DNA of 64,000 nucleotides from Planktothrix sp. PCC 11201 (GTDB lineage Bacteria; Cyanobacteriota; Cyanobacteriia; Cyanobacteriales; Microcoleaceae): the NCBI RefSeq assembly GCF_900009135.1, contig NZ_LT797688.1:649659-713658 (forward strand), read 5' to 3'. Position 1 is the first letter of the stretch; each line of letters starts with the position of its first letter. This document shows, piece by piece, positions 32,313 through 41,805 of the stretch. The position numbers and the translations under genes are program-made. The notes beneath the pieces are model-generated. The model did not search any database. It had not been told where the DNA came from and saw nothing but the letters and a program-made list of their open reading frames with translations.

Positions 32313-32561
32313 CGAAAGTCGGGATTAGGGGGTTTGTTGTATGTTAACATTCCCCCATCCTCAAAACCTGATCCGCCAATTTCCTGTCATTTCCTAACAA
32401 TATTGTATGATTTGAATATCGGGGTTCTCTTAAGGGAGTCTGGGGTAAGCCGGGGGAAAGAAATAATCAGTGTTATAGAGGTCAGTTGTCAAATCCCATG
32501 TTGAAACAATTTGTTAAAGGTAATCAACAGTGGATTTTACCTATTTATTGAGGAAGAATAA

Positions 32562-34043
32562 ATGATGAGTGAGTCCGAATTAACCACTATTTTAATAATT
32601 GATAACCATTCAATTGACCTACGGATTCTATTGGATTTATTTAGTCAAAAACAGGTTAATTTATTCTGGATAAATCCAGATAAAGCTGCTGTTTCTATGG
32701 AAAAATTATCTCTAGCTGATTTGATTTTTATTGCGGTTTCTGTGCTGGGGGAGAATGAATATCTGTTGTGTCAACATTTGCAGAGTTCGGGTCTAAATAT
32801 TCCAATTGTTTTGATTACAACTTCTCAAAATCAAGAGACTATCAAAACTGGGTTGAGTTTAGGAGTGATAGATTATCTATTTACTTGTTTAGAGACTGAG
32901 GAGTTTTTACTGAAATTAAACAACTATTGGAAGTTGGCTGAAAATCGAAAAGAAGTCCGGCAAAGTTTTAATCAATTAAAACAAGAATTAGAAACAGAGA
33001 GACGAGAAAATTTACAGCTTAAAAATATTAATTATCAATTAGAAATAAAGGTTGAATCCCAGCAAGAAGAATTACAAAAATCTATTATAGAATCAGAAAA
33101 TAATCAAATTGCTTTAGAACAGTGTTTCAAGAAAATTAAGATTATTCAAACTCAATTAGTGAATAACGAAAAAATGTCAATTCTCGGGCAAATGTTAGCT
33201 GGAATTGCCCATGAAATTAATAATCCGGTTAATTTTATTTATGGAAATCTAGCCTATGTTCAAGAATACACTGACAATCTTTTAAAGATTTTTGAACTCT
33301 ATCAACAGTATTATTCTAATCCCCATCCGGTGATTCAACAGGAGGTGGAAGCGGTAGAATTAAACTTTATTTTAGAAGATTTGCCTAAGATGTTAGAATC
33401 GATGCAGGTGGGTGCAGAACGGATTCGAGAAATTGTGCTGAGTTTACGCAATTTTGCCCGTCAGGATGGTTCTCAAATGAGAGCAACTAATCTTCATGAA
33501 GGGATTGATAGCACCTTAATGATTTTACAAAATCGGTTAAAACGAAAACAGGATCATCCGGCGATTCATGTGATTAAAGAATATAGTTCCTCTTTACCTT
33601 TAGTTGAATGTTATGGAGGCGAAATGAATCAAGTTTTTATGAATATTTTAGCCAATGCTATTGATGCGATTGAAGAAAACAATCAACAAAAAAATATTGA
33701 AGAATTGCAGGTTAATCCTGGTCACATTTTGATTAAAACCGATATTATTAATGATCATAATGTCGTGATTAAAATTAGTGATAATGCCGGGGGAATGACC
33801 GAGGAAATTTTAGCCCATCTATTTGAACCATTTTTTACCACAAAACCTGTGGGTAAGGGGACGGGGATTGGTTTATCTATCAGTAAAAATATTGTGGTTG
33901 AAAAACATAAAGGTAGTTTACAATGTATTTCTACCCCAGGGAAAGGAACAGAATTTATTATTGAAATTCCCATTACTCAGGAAATGCCGACTCAAAAACA
34001 TGAGTATAAAAAACAAGTTTCTATTTTAACTCAGGGAAATTAA
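32562..34043 (+). CDS. Hybrid histidine kinase with degenerate receiver domain
   Basis: 493-residue cytosolic two-component protein. Residues ~8-125 form a receiver-like fold (TTILIIDNHSIDLRILLDLF), but the usual phosphoacceptor Asp is replaced: ADLIFIAVSVLGENEYLL has Ala at that place. A coiled coil (~130-205) precedes the HisKA dimerisation helix SILGQMLAGIAHEINNPVNF (His217) and a HATPase domain with an N-box (MNILANAIDAIEEN), a G1 box (VIKISDNAGGMTEEILAHLF) and a G2 box (GTGIGLSISKNIV). ATG codons at 32562 and 32565 are both possible. It ends 62 bp before the TpsA-like exoprotein gene, on the same strand. Confidence 0.9.
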   Translation: MMSESELTTILIIDNHSIDLRILLDLFSQKQVNLFWINPDKAAVSMEKLSLADLIFIAVSVLGENEYLLCQHLQSSGLNIPIVLITTSQNQETIKTGLSLGVIDYLFTCLETEEFLLKLNNYWKLAENRKEVRQSFNQLKQELETERRENLQLKNINYQLEIKVESQQEELQKSIIESENNQIALEQCFKKIKIIQTQLVNNEKMSILGQMLAGIAHEINNPVNFIYGNLAYVQEYTDNLLKIFELYQQYYSNPHPVIQQEVEAVELNFILEDLPKMLESMQVGAERIREIVLSLRNFARQDGSQMRATNLHEGIDSTLMILQNRLKRKQDHPAIHVIKEYSSSLPLVECYGGEMNQVFMNILANAIDAIEENNQQKNIEELQVNPGHILIKTDIINDHNVVIKISDNAGGMTEEILAHLFEPFFTTKPVGKGTGIGLSISKNIVVEKHKGSLQCISTPGKGTEFIIEIPITQEMPTQKHEYKKQVSILTQGN

Positions 34044-34105
34044 TTGATCATCCATTTTGCATCGACTGTAGTTTTCAAACCTTCATTACATTAAAGGAAT
34101 TAGAT

Positions 34106-36913
34106 ATGAAAATTTCAACTTCAGAATATTTACTTAAAAACCATAAATTTCTTGTGAAAACAACATTAGTTTTGTTGGTGTTTCCTTTGATTAATGGTTG
34201 GAATTTATCAAAAGCGATCGCTCAAATTATACCCGATCAAACCTTACCTCAAAATACTATTATTACCCCCAATGGTAGTATCATTAAAATCGAAGGTGGA
34301 ACCCAAAATGGGATTAACTTATTCCATAGTTTTAAAGACTTTTCAGTTCCCGAAGGTGTTGCCGCCTTTTTCAATAACTCCGTGGATATTAAAAATATTA
34401 TTAGTCGCGTTACTGGCAATAATATCTCTAACCTCCAGGGTTTAATTCAAGCCAATGGCACAGCCAATTTATTCTTAATTAATCCCCATGGCATCTTATT
34501 TGGCCCTAATGCTCAATTAAATATTGGAGGGTCTTTTACTGCTAGTACCGCTAATAGTATTATTTTTAATCATGGCGGTGAATTTAGTGCCACTAATCCC
34601 CAAGCACCGCCCCTATTAACCGTTAATGTTCCTATCGGGTTACAACTGGGAAAACAGCCCGGGGCCATCACCAATCAATCCCAAGCTTTAGGCATAGGAG
34701 TGGATGGCAAAAGTGCCACAACAGGATTACAAGTTCAACCCGGTCAAAATATTAGTTTAATCGGGGGAGATGTGGTTTTAAATCAAGGCAATCTTACCGC
34801 TTTTAATGGTAGAATCGAATTAGCAGCCCTAAAAAATGGCACTTGGTCTTTACAACCCCAGCCGGAACAATTTAACTCTCCTAATCTTGAATTCGGCTCG
34901 ATTCACTTATTACGTCAAAGTCAAATTGATACCAGTGGAGCCGGAGGGGGATTAATTACCATCCAAGGAGGAACGGTTTCCCTAACCGATAGTTCTCGAA
35001 TTCTTGCTAATACTTTAGATGCCCTTAATGGTGGCGGAATCCAAATTCAAGCCGAACAATTTCAATTAGATAATCGTGCCTTTATCTCCTCCTCCACCAT
35101 TGGTACAGGAAACGCCGGAGATATTAATATTAAAGCCAAAAATTCGATTGATTTAGTGGGCACTCAACCCCTATCCTTCATCGAACAATTATTATCGGAA
35201 AAGTTTAGTCCCACTAATCTATATGACGGTATTTTTAGTGTGAGTGCGGGTGAAGGAGCATCGGGAAACGTCACCCTGGAAACCCCCCAACTCCGGGTGA
35301 TGAATGGGGCGACCATTTTAACCCCCACCGTGGGGGTTGGGTCAGGGGGAAATATTACCCTGTTAGCCTCGAAATCCGTTGATATTACTAATGGTTCAAT
35401 TGTGGTCACCGGAACCATTAGCCCTGGCGATTCTGGAGATATCAATATTATTACCCCCCAATTGCGCGTCCTCCAAGATGGATATATCATCACCAGTCCC
35501 GGACGTTCCGGGGAAGGTCAGGGGGGAAATATTACGGTGAATGCCGATACCGTCGAACTGCGGGGGGTGAAATCGGGCGTCGCTTCCCCGGGGGGATTAT
35601 TTACCGCCACCTTGGGTACTGGAGGCGCGGGAGATATCACGATTAACAGCCGGGAACTGACCGTTGCTGAAGGGGCGCAGGTATCTGCTTCAGCGGCGGG
35701 AGCAGGGAAAGGGGGCAATTTAACCGTGAATGCGGAATCGGTGCAACTGCGGGGAGTATCGGAGGATGGCCGGTTTTTGAGTGGGTTACTCACCTCATCT
35801 TCCCTGTTGACCGTTGAGGGACAAAAAGGTACTGCACCCGCCGGGGATTTAACCGTCAATACTCAACGGTTGGTGGTGCGTGATGGCGCCCAAATTTCGG
35901 CGGCGACTGGCGGGGAAGGGGCGGCGGGAAATTTAACCTTAAATGCCTCGGAATCCATTGATGTGGTTGGGTTTGGCACCAATATTGACAAATCCGTAGA
36001 ATCCGTTTCCTTTGGAACTATTGGCGATGGTATTGTTCCCAGTTCCATTGAGTCGAATACCAGTGGGGCGGGCAGTGCCGGGGATTTGCGGATTAATACC
36101 AGAAGGTTAACGGTGCGAAATGGGGCGGAAATTGGGGTGCGGGGAACCAATAAAGGAGCCGCCGGGAACTTAGAAATTCAAGCGGATAAGGTTTTATTAG
36201 ATAACGAAGGAACCATTAGTGCCGCCACCGTCGCTGGAACCGGAGGAAATATTCGGTTACAGGCGCGAACAGTGGAACTGCGACGGGATAGCCAAATTAC
36301 CACCAATGCCAGCAACGCCGATGGGGGAAATATTACCCTGGGTACTTCTAATTTAGTGGCCTTGGAAAATAGTGATATTACCGCTAATGCTCAAGCGGGG
36401 AAAGGAGGACAGGTGAGAATTAATGCTCAAGGGGTGTTTGGAACCCAGTTTCGGGAATTTCAGACTCCCCAAAGTGATATTACCGCCACCAGTGAGTTAG
36501 GGGCAGCATTCAGTGGGGCGGTGGAAATTAGCAGTCCAGAAGTTGACCCTAGTGCCGGGATAGGGTCGTTACCGAGTAATTTAGTTGACCCCACCACCTT
36601 AATTGCGACCCGCTGTTCGGGAAATCAACAAAATCAATTTGTAATTACCGGACGCGGGGGTTTACCTGCGAGTCCCAATGATGCTTTGGGTTCTGAACCG
36701 ACGGTCATCAATTGGATTAATTTGGTTGAACCCTCGACAACATCCCCTGTCACCCCCACATCTCCTGTGGAGACCCACCATGGCGCGTCTCTACAACCCA
36801 AAATTCAGGAAGCCCAAGGATGGATAGTTCGGGCTGATGGGGTAATCGAATTAGTTACTAATCCCCCCAACGGTAAACCACAGCCTGCGGGTGTTTTACC
36901 TCCTCAATGTTAA
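34106..36913 (+). CDS. Two-partner-secretion exoprotein (filamentous-haemagglutinin-type, TpsA)
   Basis: 935-residue predicted exported beta-helix protein. Signal peptide ~1-43 (TTLVLLVFPLINGW then KAIAQ). The TPS secretion domain occupies ~44-190: QTLPQNTIITPNGSIIKIEG, GINLFHSFKDFSVPEGVAAF, LQGLIQANGTANLFLINPHG and FGPNAQLNIGGSF. Many beta-helix repeats follow, including several of the type GNLTVNAESVQLRGVSEDG. The C-terminus has an ATRCSG motif, common to the cyanobacterial group, and a Pro-rich tail. It would be exported by an outer-membrane TpsB. The Omp85 gene at 42.8 kb is not adjacent and is more BamA-like. Confidence 0.92.
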   Translation: MKISTSEYLLKNHKFLVKTTLVLLVFPLINGWNLSKAIAQIIPDQTLPQNTIITPNGSIIKIEGGTQNGINLFHSFKDFSVPEGVAAFFNNSVDIKNIISRVTGNNISNLQGLIQANGTANLFLINPHGILFGPNAQLNIGGSFTASTANSIIFNHGGEFSATNPQAPPLLTVNVPIGLQLGKQPGAITNQSQALGIGVDGKSATTGLQVQPGQNISLIGGDVVLNQGNLTAFNGRIELAALKNGTWSLQPQPEQFNSPNLEFGSIHLLRQSQIDTSGAGGGLITIQGGTVSLTDSSRILANTLDALNGGGIQIQAEQFQLDNRAFISSSTIGTGNAGDINIKAKNSIDLVGTQPLSFIEQLLSEKFSPTNLYDGIFSVSAGEGASGNVTLETPQLRVMNGATILTPTVGVGSGGNITLLASKSVDITNGSIVVTGTISPGDSGDINIITPQLRVLQDGYIITSPGRSGEGQGGNITVNADTVELRGVKSGVASPGGLFTATLGTGGAGDITINSRELTVAEGAQVSASAAGAGKGGNLTVNAESVQLRGVSEDGRFLSGLLTSSSLLTVEGQKGTAPAGDLTVNTQRLVVRDGAQISAATGGEGAAGNLTLNASESIDVVGFGTNIDKSVESVSFGTIGDGIVPSSIESNTSGAGSAGDLRINTRRLTVRNGAEIGVRGTNKGAAGNLEIQADKVLLDNEGTISAATVAGTGGNIRLQARTVELRRDSQITTNASNADGGNITLGTSNLVALENSDITANAQAGKGGQVRINAQGVFGTQFREFQTPQSDITATSELGAAFSGAVEISSPEVDPSAGIGSLPSNLVDPTTLIATRCSGNQQNQFVITGRGGLPASPNDALGSEPTVINWINLVEPSTTSPVTPTSPVETHHGASLQPKIQEAQGWIVRADGVIELVTNPPNGKPQPAGVLPPQC

Positions 36914-36949
36914 GAGGTAATTACGAATTACGAATTACGAATTACGAAT

Positions 36950-37000
36950 GGGTAATAGAAGGAGTTTACATCCCCCGCCTCCTCTGCTCCCCCTGCCCCC
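36950..37000. repeat. Left inverted-repeat arm beside the ISAs1 element
   Basis: gggtaatagaaggagtttac followed by a C-rich tract. The reverse complement of 38427-38478 on the other side of the element reads almost the same (gggtaatagaaagagtttac, then C-rich). It belongs to the same repeat family as 9608-9710. The preceding 36914-36949 holds gaattac-type repeats. Confidence 0.7.
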
Positions 37001-37009
37001 CCTGCTCCC

Positions 37010-38422
37010 CAGGGCTGTTTCATGTTTGAAAATTATAGCTTACTTTTTAGCCATAATTCTCAAACATAATAGCTATTTTCGGAAGAATTAATATTTCCTA
37101 TAAGGGCTATATAATATTAATTATATGAAATAGTTATCTAAATAGCATAAATATTCCTATTCCCTACGGAGTAAGACTTACGTTTGTGATTTTTCTCTAT
37201 TTTTCCTAAACTAATCGCTCTATTCTTAACTTGGGGATGAAGAGATAGCCACTAATTTCTCCCACTGATTTCCTAACCACCTTCTTCCCTCTGTTATTGA
37301 TAAAAATCCTAAACCTCTGAAAATATTCAATCCTAGGGTGTTGAGCAATGCCAAATTAGTCGCCGCTCGTACTTGATGAATTTTCATACTATCCTCTTTA
37401 AATAACACATCTTTTACCCAATGAACTTGATTTTCAATCCCCCAATGCCCTTTAATCTTTTGGGAAAAAAATTCTGCCTTTTCCCAGATACTACTTATAT
37501 AATAAACCGTTTCTTTATCAGACTTTTTTCCTCTGTATCCCCACCGTTCTACCTGAATTATACTTTGAATATGTTCCCAAAGGCTTTCAATTTTTATTGA
37601 TTTTTTAAACACTGATACCCGACGAGTTATTTCTCGTCCATGACCCCGCTCTTTTTGAGTATCTATACTTTCAGCTTTCGTCGTTTTTATGATTTTTTCG
37701 ATTTGATTATACAGTTTGATTTGATTCTTCTTAACCGCAATTAAATAATCGTTTTCACTCTCGATAATCTTTCGGACTGTGGTGACATTACAATGTAACG
37801 TATCCGCAGTTATCAACTTTCCTTTTAGACCACATTCTCCTATCATCCTTTGGGCTACAGCTTGTTCTGAACCGGTTTTACTCTCGAACTTTTCCGTCGC
37901 TAATACTAATCCTGTTTCTTGACTAAATATAGATACCATTATTCCCATGTTTTGCTGCTGATTTCCGGGGTCTTTTACCGTACTTCTTAAACTTTTTCCA
38001 TCTATTGCTAATCCCTCTATTCCCTTTAATTTAGGAGAATTATCTCTTGACCATTCTTTTACTATTTTACTTAAATCTTTCTCATCTACTCCTCTCATTA
38101 CCCTTCTTATTGTTGAATAAGATGGCATTCCTTGGCTATAAATATTGAATGTTTTTTTCAGGATAACTTCGTTGGCTTTGACAAAATATCCGATCTCTCG
38201 ATATCCTTGATGCCCTGACATCACCCCTAAAACTACTACTAATAGCACTTCCCATAACTCATACCTTTTTCCCTGACTTTTTCTGAAGTCCTTGACTTTT
38301 TTTAAATTTTCTATTAAACTCGTTAGCATCTTTTTTTAGAAAAAATGGCGATCATTTTCCATTTTATCAGGTGGCGATCGCTCTTTCTTTACTCTTTTTC
38401 ACCCGACTTTGAAACAGCCCTG
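37010..38422 (-). mobile_element. ISAs1-family insertion sequence
   Basis: 1413 bp with inverted ends cagggctgtttca (37010-37022) and tgaaacagccctg (38410-38422). It contains one intact transposase on the minus strand. No target-site duplication is evident: the flanks (ctgctccc, aggtaggg) differ. The element lies between oppositely oriented copies of an intergenic repeat. A stray match to one end is found at 1443-1465. Confidence 0.88.
37226..38329 (-). CDS. ISAs1-family DDE transposase
   Basis: 367-residue transposase of the ISAs1 (H-repeat-associated) family. N-terminus MLTSLIENLKKVKDFRKSQG and ELWEVLLVVVLGVMSGHQGY are characteristic. The DDE catalytic residues are visible in GLAIDGKSLRSTVKD, KLITADTLHCNVT and HWGIENQVHWVKDVLFKED. 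No frameshift or internal stop is present, so it could be active. It spans most of the element, and the start is ~90 bp inside the right end. Confidence 0.93.
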   Translation of the reverse strand: MLTSLIENLKKVKDFRKSQGKRYELWEVLLVVVLGVMSGHQGYREIGYFVKANEVILKKTFNIYSQGMPSYSTIRRVMRGVDEKDLSKIVKEWSRDNSPKLKGIEGLAIDGKSLRSTVKDPGNQQQNMGIMVSIFSQETGLVLATEKFESKTGSEQAVAQRMIGECGLKGKLITADTLHCNVTTVRKIIESENDYLIAVKKNQIKLYNQIEKIIKTTKAESIDTQKERGHGREITRRVSVFKKSIKIESLWEHIQSIIQVERWGYRGKKSDKETVYYISSIWEKAEFFSQKIKGHWGIENQVHWVKDVLFKEDSMKIHQVRAATNLALLNTLGLNIFRGLGFLSITEGRRWLGNQWEKLVAISSSPS

Positions 38423-38523
38423 AGGTAGGGGGAGCAGGGGGAGCAGGGGAGGTAAACTCTTTCTATTACCCATTACCCATTACCCATTCCCCATTCCCCA
38501 TTCCCCATTCCCCATTCCCCATT
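38423..38523. repeat. G-rich tract and ttaccca/ttcccca short repeats
   Basis: A G-rich tract (gtagggggagcagggggagc) leads into taaactctttctattaccc, then (attaccc)n and (attcccc)n tandem units. The first half is the right arm of the inverted repeat flanking the ISAs1 element. The attcccc units recur near 40770-40795. Confidence 0.85.
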
Positions 38524-38556
38524 GTCTATTTCTTATTGTTTTTTAAGAGGTTAATA

Positions 38557-39447
38557 ATGTTTGAACCCAATGGATTTGGTCAGCGTTCAATTGTCACGTC
38601 TTTAGGCAGAATGGTATATTACACGGCGGAGAGTGCCCCCTGGAATATCAATGAAAGTTCTGCCGAATTACCCCCATTAGTATTTTTACATGGATTTGGT
38701 GGGGGATCTTCTGCTTATGAATGGTCAAAAGTTTATCCCGCTTTTGTAGATGAATACCAAATTTTAGCCCCCGATTTAATTGGTTGGGGACGTTCAGAAC
38801 ATCCAGAAAAAAATTATAAAATAGAGGATTATCTAACCACAATTACCGAATTTTTAGAACAAACTTGTTCAACTCCCGCCATAGTAATTGCCTCCTCCCT
38901 AACCGCAGCCTTTACCATTCGAGTTGCAATTCAACGTCCTGACCTGTTCAAATCACTTATTTTAGTAACTCCATCAGGTTTATCGGATTTTGGCGAAGAT
39001 TATGGACAAAGTTTATTAAGCCAAATTGTGAAAACACCTTTCTTAGATCGAGTTTTGTATTTTACCGGAATTGCTAATCCTGCTGGGATTTACGGTTTTT
39101 TACACAATCGGCAATTTGCCCAACCGGATCGAATTTATCCCGAAATTGTAGCAGCCTATTTAACATCGGCTCAACAACCCAATGCTGAATACGCAGCTTT
39201 GTCTTTTGTGGGGGGAGATTTGTGTTTTGATTTATCCTTATATATCAGTCAACTGATCACACCTACGGGTATTATTTGGGGTGAGAAATCATCCTTTACC
39301 AGTCCCGAAACAGGTGAACGTTTAGCTAACTTAAATCCAACAGCGATCAAGGTTTTTCAAAAAATAGATAATGTGGGATTAACACCCCATTTGGAACTTC
39401 CCGCCGTCACCATTGGGGTAATTCGTCAATTCCTGAAAATGCTTTAA
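38557..39447 (+). CDS. Alpha/beta hydrolase
   Basis: 297-residue hydrolase from the ATG at 38557, which has AAGAGG upstream; a further-upstream in-frame start at 38536 is less likely. Oxyanion motif VFLHGFGGGSSAYEW, the region around the nucleophile AIVIASSLTAAFTIRVAIQR (S-S-L, a variant of the usual G-x-S-x-G), and a C-terminal His in NVGLTPHLELP are visible. The elbow lacks the usual first glycine, so activity is uncertain. Related cyanobacterial proteins are annotated only as hydrolases. No partner genes are close. Confidence 0.8.
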   Translation: MFEPNGFGQRSIVTSLGRMVYYTAESAPWNINESSAELPPLVFLHGFGGGSSAYEWSKVYPAFVDEYQILAPDLIGWGRSEHPEKNYKIEDYLTTITEFLEQTCSTPAIVIASSLTAAFTIRVAIQRPDLFKSLILVTPSGLSDFGEDYGQSLLSQIVKTPFLDRVLYFTGIANPAGIYGFLHNRQFAQPDRIYPEIVAAYLTSAQQPNAEYAALSFVGGDLCFDLSLYISQLITPTGIIWGEKSSFTSPETGERLANLNPTAIKVFQKIDNVGLTPHLELPAVTIGVIRQFLKML

Positions 39448-39543
39448 GGCGGTTCAACTCTAGGTAAAATAGAGCTATAGCAATCCGTGGGGGACTTGTG
39501 ACAACAACCTGTAGGGTTTTAGCTTTCAACGCTAGGTGTCAAG

Positions 39544-39567
39544 AGGGTTTAGAGACCCAACCCCTAC
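39544..39567 (-). repeat. GTAG-headed palindrome
   Basis: On the minus strand GTAG then GGGTTGGG-TCT-CTAAACCCT, slightly imperfect. It lies just upstream of the PCP-reductase-like gene. Confidence 0.6.
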
Positions 39568-39605
39568 AATGATTGCTATATGCTCCCAAAGTAACGGTTA
39601 AGTTT

Positions 39606-39791
39606 ATGGCTAACACTGATTATTTCGATGAACTTCAGTGGCTTCCCGAAGCCAAGGTCAAACTAAAAAATATTCCCTATTTTGTTCGGACTCAGGCTAG
39701 ACAACGTATTGAACAACTGGCCAGAGAAGCCGAACAAGGAATCGTGACCGCAGAAATGGTGGAACAAGCCCGCTTAGAATTTGGCCAATAA
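39606..39791 (+). CDS. Protochlorophyllide-reductase C-terminal-like (PCP_red) small protein
   Basis: 61 residues from the ATG at 39606 ([20 protein letters not shown]). It matches the small domain found at the C-terminus of the light-independent protochlorophyllide reductase B subunit: W-x-[23 protein letters not shown], and [19 protein letters not shown] ending. In cyanobacteria such free-standing copies occur, with unknown function. A start at 39573 would add 11 residues partly encoded beside the repeat and is less likely. Confidence 0.8.
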   Translation: MANTDYFDELQWLPEAKVKLKNIPYFVRTQARQRIEQLAREAEQGIVTAEMVEQARLEFGQ

Positions 39792-39792
39792 C

Positions 39793-39843
39793 CCCTCCCC
39801 AACTCCCCCTGCCTCCCCTGCCGCCCTGCTCCCCCTGCCCCCC
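39793..39843. repeat. C-rich tandem repeat
   Basis: cccctccccaactccccctg and following units are the reverse orientation of the G-rich family at 9608 and 63592. It lies between the PCP_red gene and tpiA. Confidence 0.75.
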
Positions 39844-39925
39844 ACCTCTGACTATAAAAATTTACCCTAAAGCCTTAAACTGAAGGGTGGGATTTTATTG
39901 TTTTTTAAGGTTAATTGCATTAACG

Positions 39926-40651
39926 GTGAGAAAAGTAATTATTGCGGGTAATTGGAAAATGTTTAAAACCCAATCGGAAGCTCAAGAGTTTCTGCAAGGG
40001 TTTATTAATCATTTAGATGATACTCCAGAAGACCGGGAAGTGGTGCTGTGTGTACCCTTTACCACCTTGGGGGTCATGTCCAAAAGTTTACATGGGAGTC
40101 GAATTCTCCCCGGTGCTCAAAACATACATTGGGAAGATTCTGGAGCCTACACGGGAGAAATTTCTGGCCCGATGTTACTAGAATTTGGTATCCGTTATGT
40201 TGTTGTGGGTCACAGTGAACGACGTCAATATTTTGGCGAAACTGATGAAACGGTGAATTTGCGACTTAGGGCAGCCCAACGTCATGGTTTAACCCCCATT
40301 TTATGTGTGGGAGAAACCAAACAACAACGGGATGCTGGAGACACAGAAAGGGTGATTTTCTCTCAGTTGGAAAAGGGTTTAATTGGGGTTGATCAAAACA
40401 ATTTAGTGATTGCTTACGAGCCAATTTGGGCAATAGGAACTGGGGATACTTGTGAAACAAAAGAAGCTAATCGAGTGATTGGTTTAATTCGCAGTAAATT
40501 AGTCAATTCTAATGTAACCATTCAATATGGTGGCTCTGTTAAACCGGATAATATTGACGAGATTATGGCACAGCCAGAAATTGATGGGGCTTTAGTTGGA
40601 GGCGCTAGTTTACAGCCAGAAGGTTTTGCCCGCATTGTTAATTATCAATAA
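39926..40651 (+). CDS. tpiA: Triosephosphate isomerase
   Basis: Interconverts dihydroxyacetone phosphate and glyceraldehyde 3-phosphate in glycolysis and the Calvin cycle. The GTG at 39926 gives 241 residues starting at the conserved [15 protein letters not shown], with the active-site Lys in NWKM. An ORF starting further upstream (39887) adds 13 residues foreign to the family. Catalytic His is in [14 protein letters not shown] and Glu in [15 protein letters not shown]; the phosphate-binding end [11 protein letters not shown] and ALVGGASLQ are intact. It is followed by folP and purC on the same strand, each separated by repeats. Confidence 0.96.
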   Translation: MRKVIIAGNWKMFKTQSEAQEFLQGFINHLDDTPEDREVVLCVPFTTLGVMSKSLHGSRILPGAQNIHWEDSGAYTGEISGPMLLEFGIRYVVVGHSERRQYFGETDETVNLRLRAAQRHGLTPILCVGETKQQRDAGDTERVIFSQLEKGLIGVDQNNLVIAYEPIWAIGTGDTCETKEANRVIGLIRSKLVNSNVTIQYGGSVKPDNIDEIMAQPEIDGALVGGASLQPEGFARIVNYQ

Positions 40652-40675
40652 ATCAGTCATTAGTTGTAGGGGCGG

Positions 40676-40726
40676 GTTCATCGAAATTTAGGTGATTAAC
40701 AAACATCTAAAAGAACCCGCCCGTAC
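40676..40726. repeat. Long-loop GTAG palindrome
   Basis: gtaggggcgggttc (40676-40689) and gaacccgcccgtac (40713-40726) are inverted arms around a 23-base loop. It is a variant of the GTAG-headed family with a larger loop, and it lies between tpiA and folP. Confidence 0.6.
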
Positions 40727-40803
40727 CAGCTATTAGTTAAAAAATTTACAGATCAAACTTATATTTTTCCCATTCCCCATTCCCCATTCCCCATCAAAGA
40801 ATT

Positions 40804-41694
40804 ATGACTGTTTTTAACCCTTTAAATATTAGAAATAAAAGTTTTCAATGGGGAAAACGAACTTATATTATGGGGGTTTTGAATGTGACTCCTGATAGTT
40901 TTAGCGATGGGGGAGATTTTAATAGTTTAGAAAGGGCTTTGCATCAAGCGCAACACATGGTGGAAGCGGGAGTTGATATTATTGATATTGGCGGACAATC
41001 AACCCGACCTGGGGCAGAAATTGTGAGTTTAGAAATAGAATTAAATCGGGTTATTCCCCTGATTGAAACCATTAGAAATAGTTCTAATCAATTATTGGCA
41101 AATATTCCGATTTCTGTTGATACGACTCGTTCCCAAGTGGCGAAAGTTGCAGTTCAAACCGGAGCGGATATTATCAATGATATTTCCGGGGCTACTTTTG
41201 AGGCTGAAATGTTATCTGTGGTGGCGGGGTTGCAGGTTCCTATTATTTTAATGCACCTGCGAGGAACGCCCAAAACCATGCAAACATTGACGGATTATCA
41301 GGATTTAATTGGGGAGTTAGAAGGGTTTTTACAAGGTAGAATTAAAGAAGCGATCGCCCAAGGAATTGCACCTCAAAATATTATTATTGATCCGGGGATT
41401 GGTTTTGCAAAAACCTTCAAACAGAATTTAGAAATCTTGAGGAATTTAACAAAATTGCGATCGCTCAATTGTCCGATTTTAGTCGGAACATCCCGAAAGA
41501 GTTTTATCGGTCATATTTTAAACCAACCCGACCCAAAACAACGAGTTTGGGGGACGGCGGCGACCTGTGTGGCGGCTATTGCTAATGGTGCGGATATCTT
41601 AAGAGTCCATGATGTTAAAGAAATGGTTGATGTTAGTCAAGTTGCGGATGCTATTTATCGGGTGATTGACGAAGGTGGTAATATTTTATCGTAG
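40804..41694 (+). CDS. folP: Dihydropteroate synthase
   Basis: Condenses 4-aminobenzoate with hydroxymethyl-dihydropterin diphosphate in folate synthesis. 296 residues with the signatures IMGVLNVTPDSFSDGGDF, IDIGGQSTRPGAE, GADIINDISGAT and GTSRKSFIGH. The TIM-barrel protein is slightly longer than E. coli FolP at the N-terminus. The stop codon (TAG, 41692-41694) lies within the GTAG head of a REP-like palindrome, so the 3' end has been set or reset by that insertion. The upstream gap contains attcccc repeats. Confidence 0.96.
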   Translation: MTVFNPLNIRNKSFQWGKRTYIMGVLNVTPDSFSDGGDFNSLERALHQAQHMVEAGVDIIDIGGQSTRPGAEIVSLEIELNRVIPLIETIRNSSNQLLANIPISVDTTRSQVAKVAVQTGADIINDISGATFEAEMLSVVAGLQVPIILMHLRGTPKTMQTLTDYQDLIGELEGFLQGRIKEAIAQGIAPQNIIIDPGIGFAKTFKQNLEILRNLTKLRSLNCPILVGTSRKSFIGHILNQPDPKQRVWGTAATCVAAIANGADILRVHDVKEMVDVSQVADAIYRVIDEGGNILS

Positions 41695-41713
41695 GGGTTG
41701 GGTCTTCCAACCC
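41691..41713 (+). repeat. GTAG-headed palindrome overlapping the folP stop
   Basis: GTAG then GGGTTGG-GTCTT-CCAACCC. The TAG of the head is the folP stop codon. Confidence 0.75.
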
Positions 41714-41730
41714 TCTTTGCTTTTTTGATT

Positions 41731-41776
41731 TATAATTAATGGTTTAACCTTTCAATAGTCTATTCCTATGTCTACT
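41731..41776 (+). repeat. Upstream copy of a 46-bp duplication of the purC leader and start
   Basis: 46 bases starting tataattaatggtttaacct and ending atgtctact match 41806-41851 at 41 of 46 positions. The second copy contains the real purC ATG and first codons. Confidence 0.85.
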
Positions 41777-41780
41777 ATCA

Positions 41781-41803
41781 GGGCGAGGAGACCTCGCCCC
41801 TAC
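41781..41803 (-). repeat. GTAG-headed palindrome between the purC leader copies
   Basis: On the minus strand GTAG then GGGCGAGG-TCT-CCTCGCCC. It is almost identical to the copy at 20861-20883 and sits exactly between the two leader copies. Confidence 0.8.
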
Positions 41804-41805
41804 AC

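Noticed and set aside
35164..36150. Several minus-strand ORFs inside the TpsA-type gene
   Set aside because: Shadows of the repetitive plus-strand gene; Pro/Ser/Val-rich without domains.
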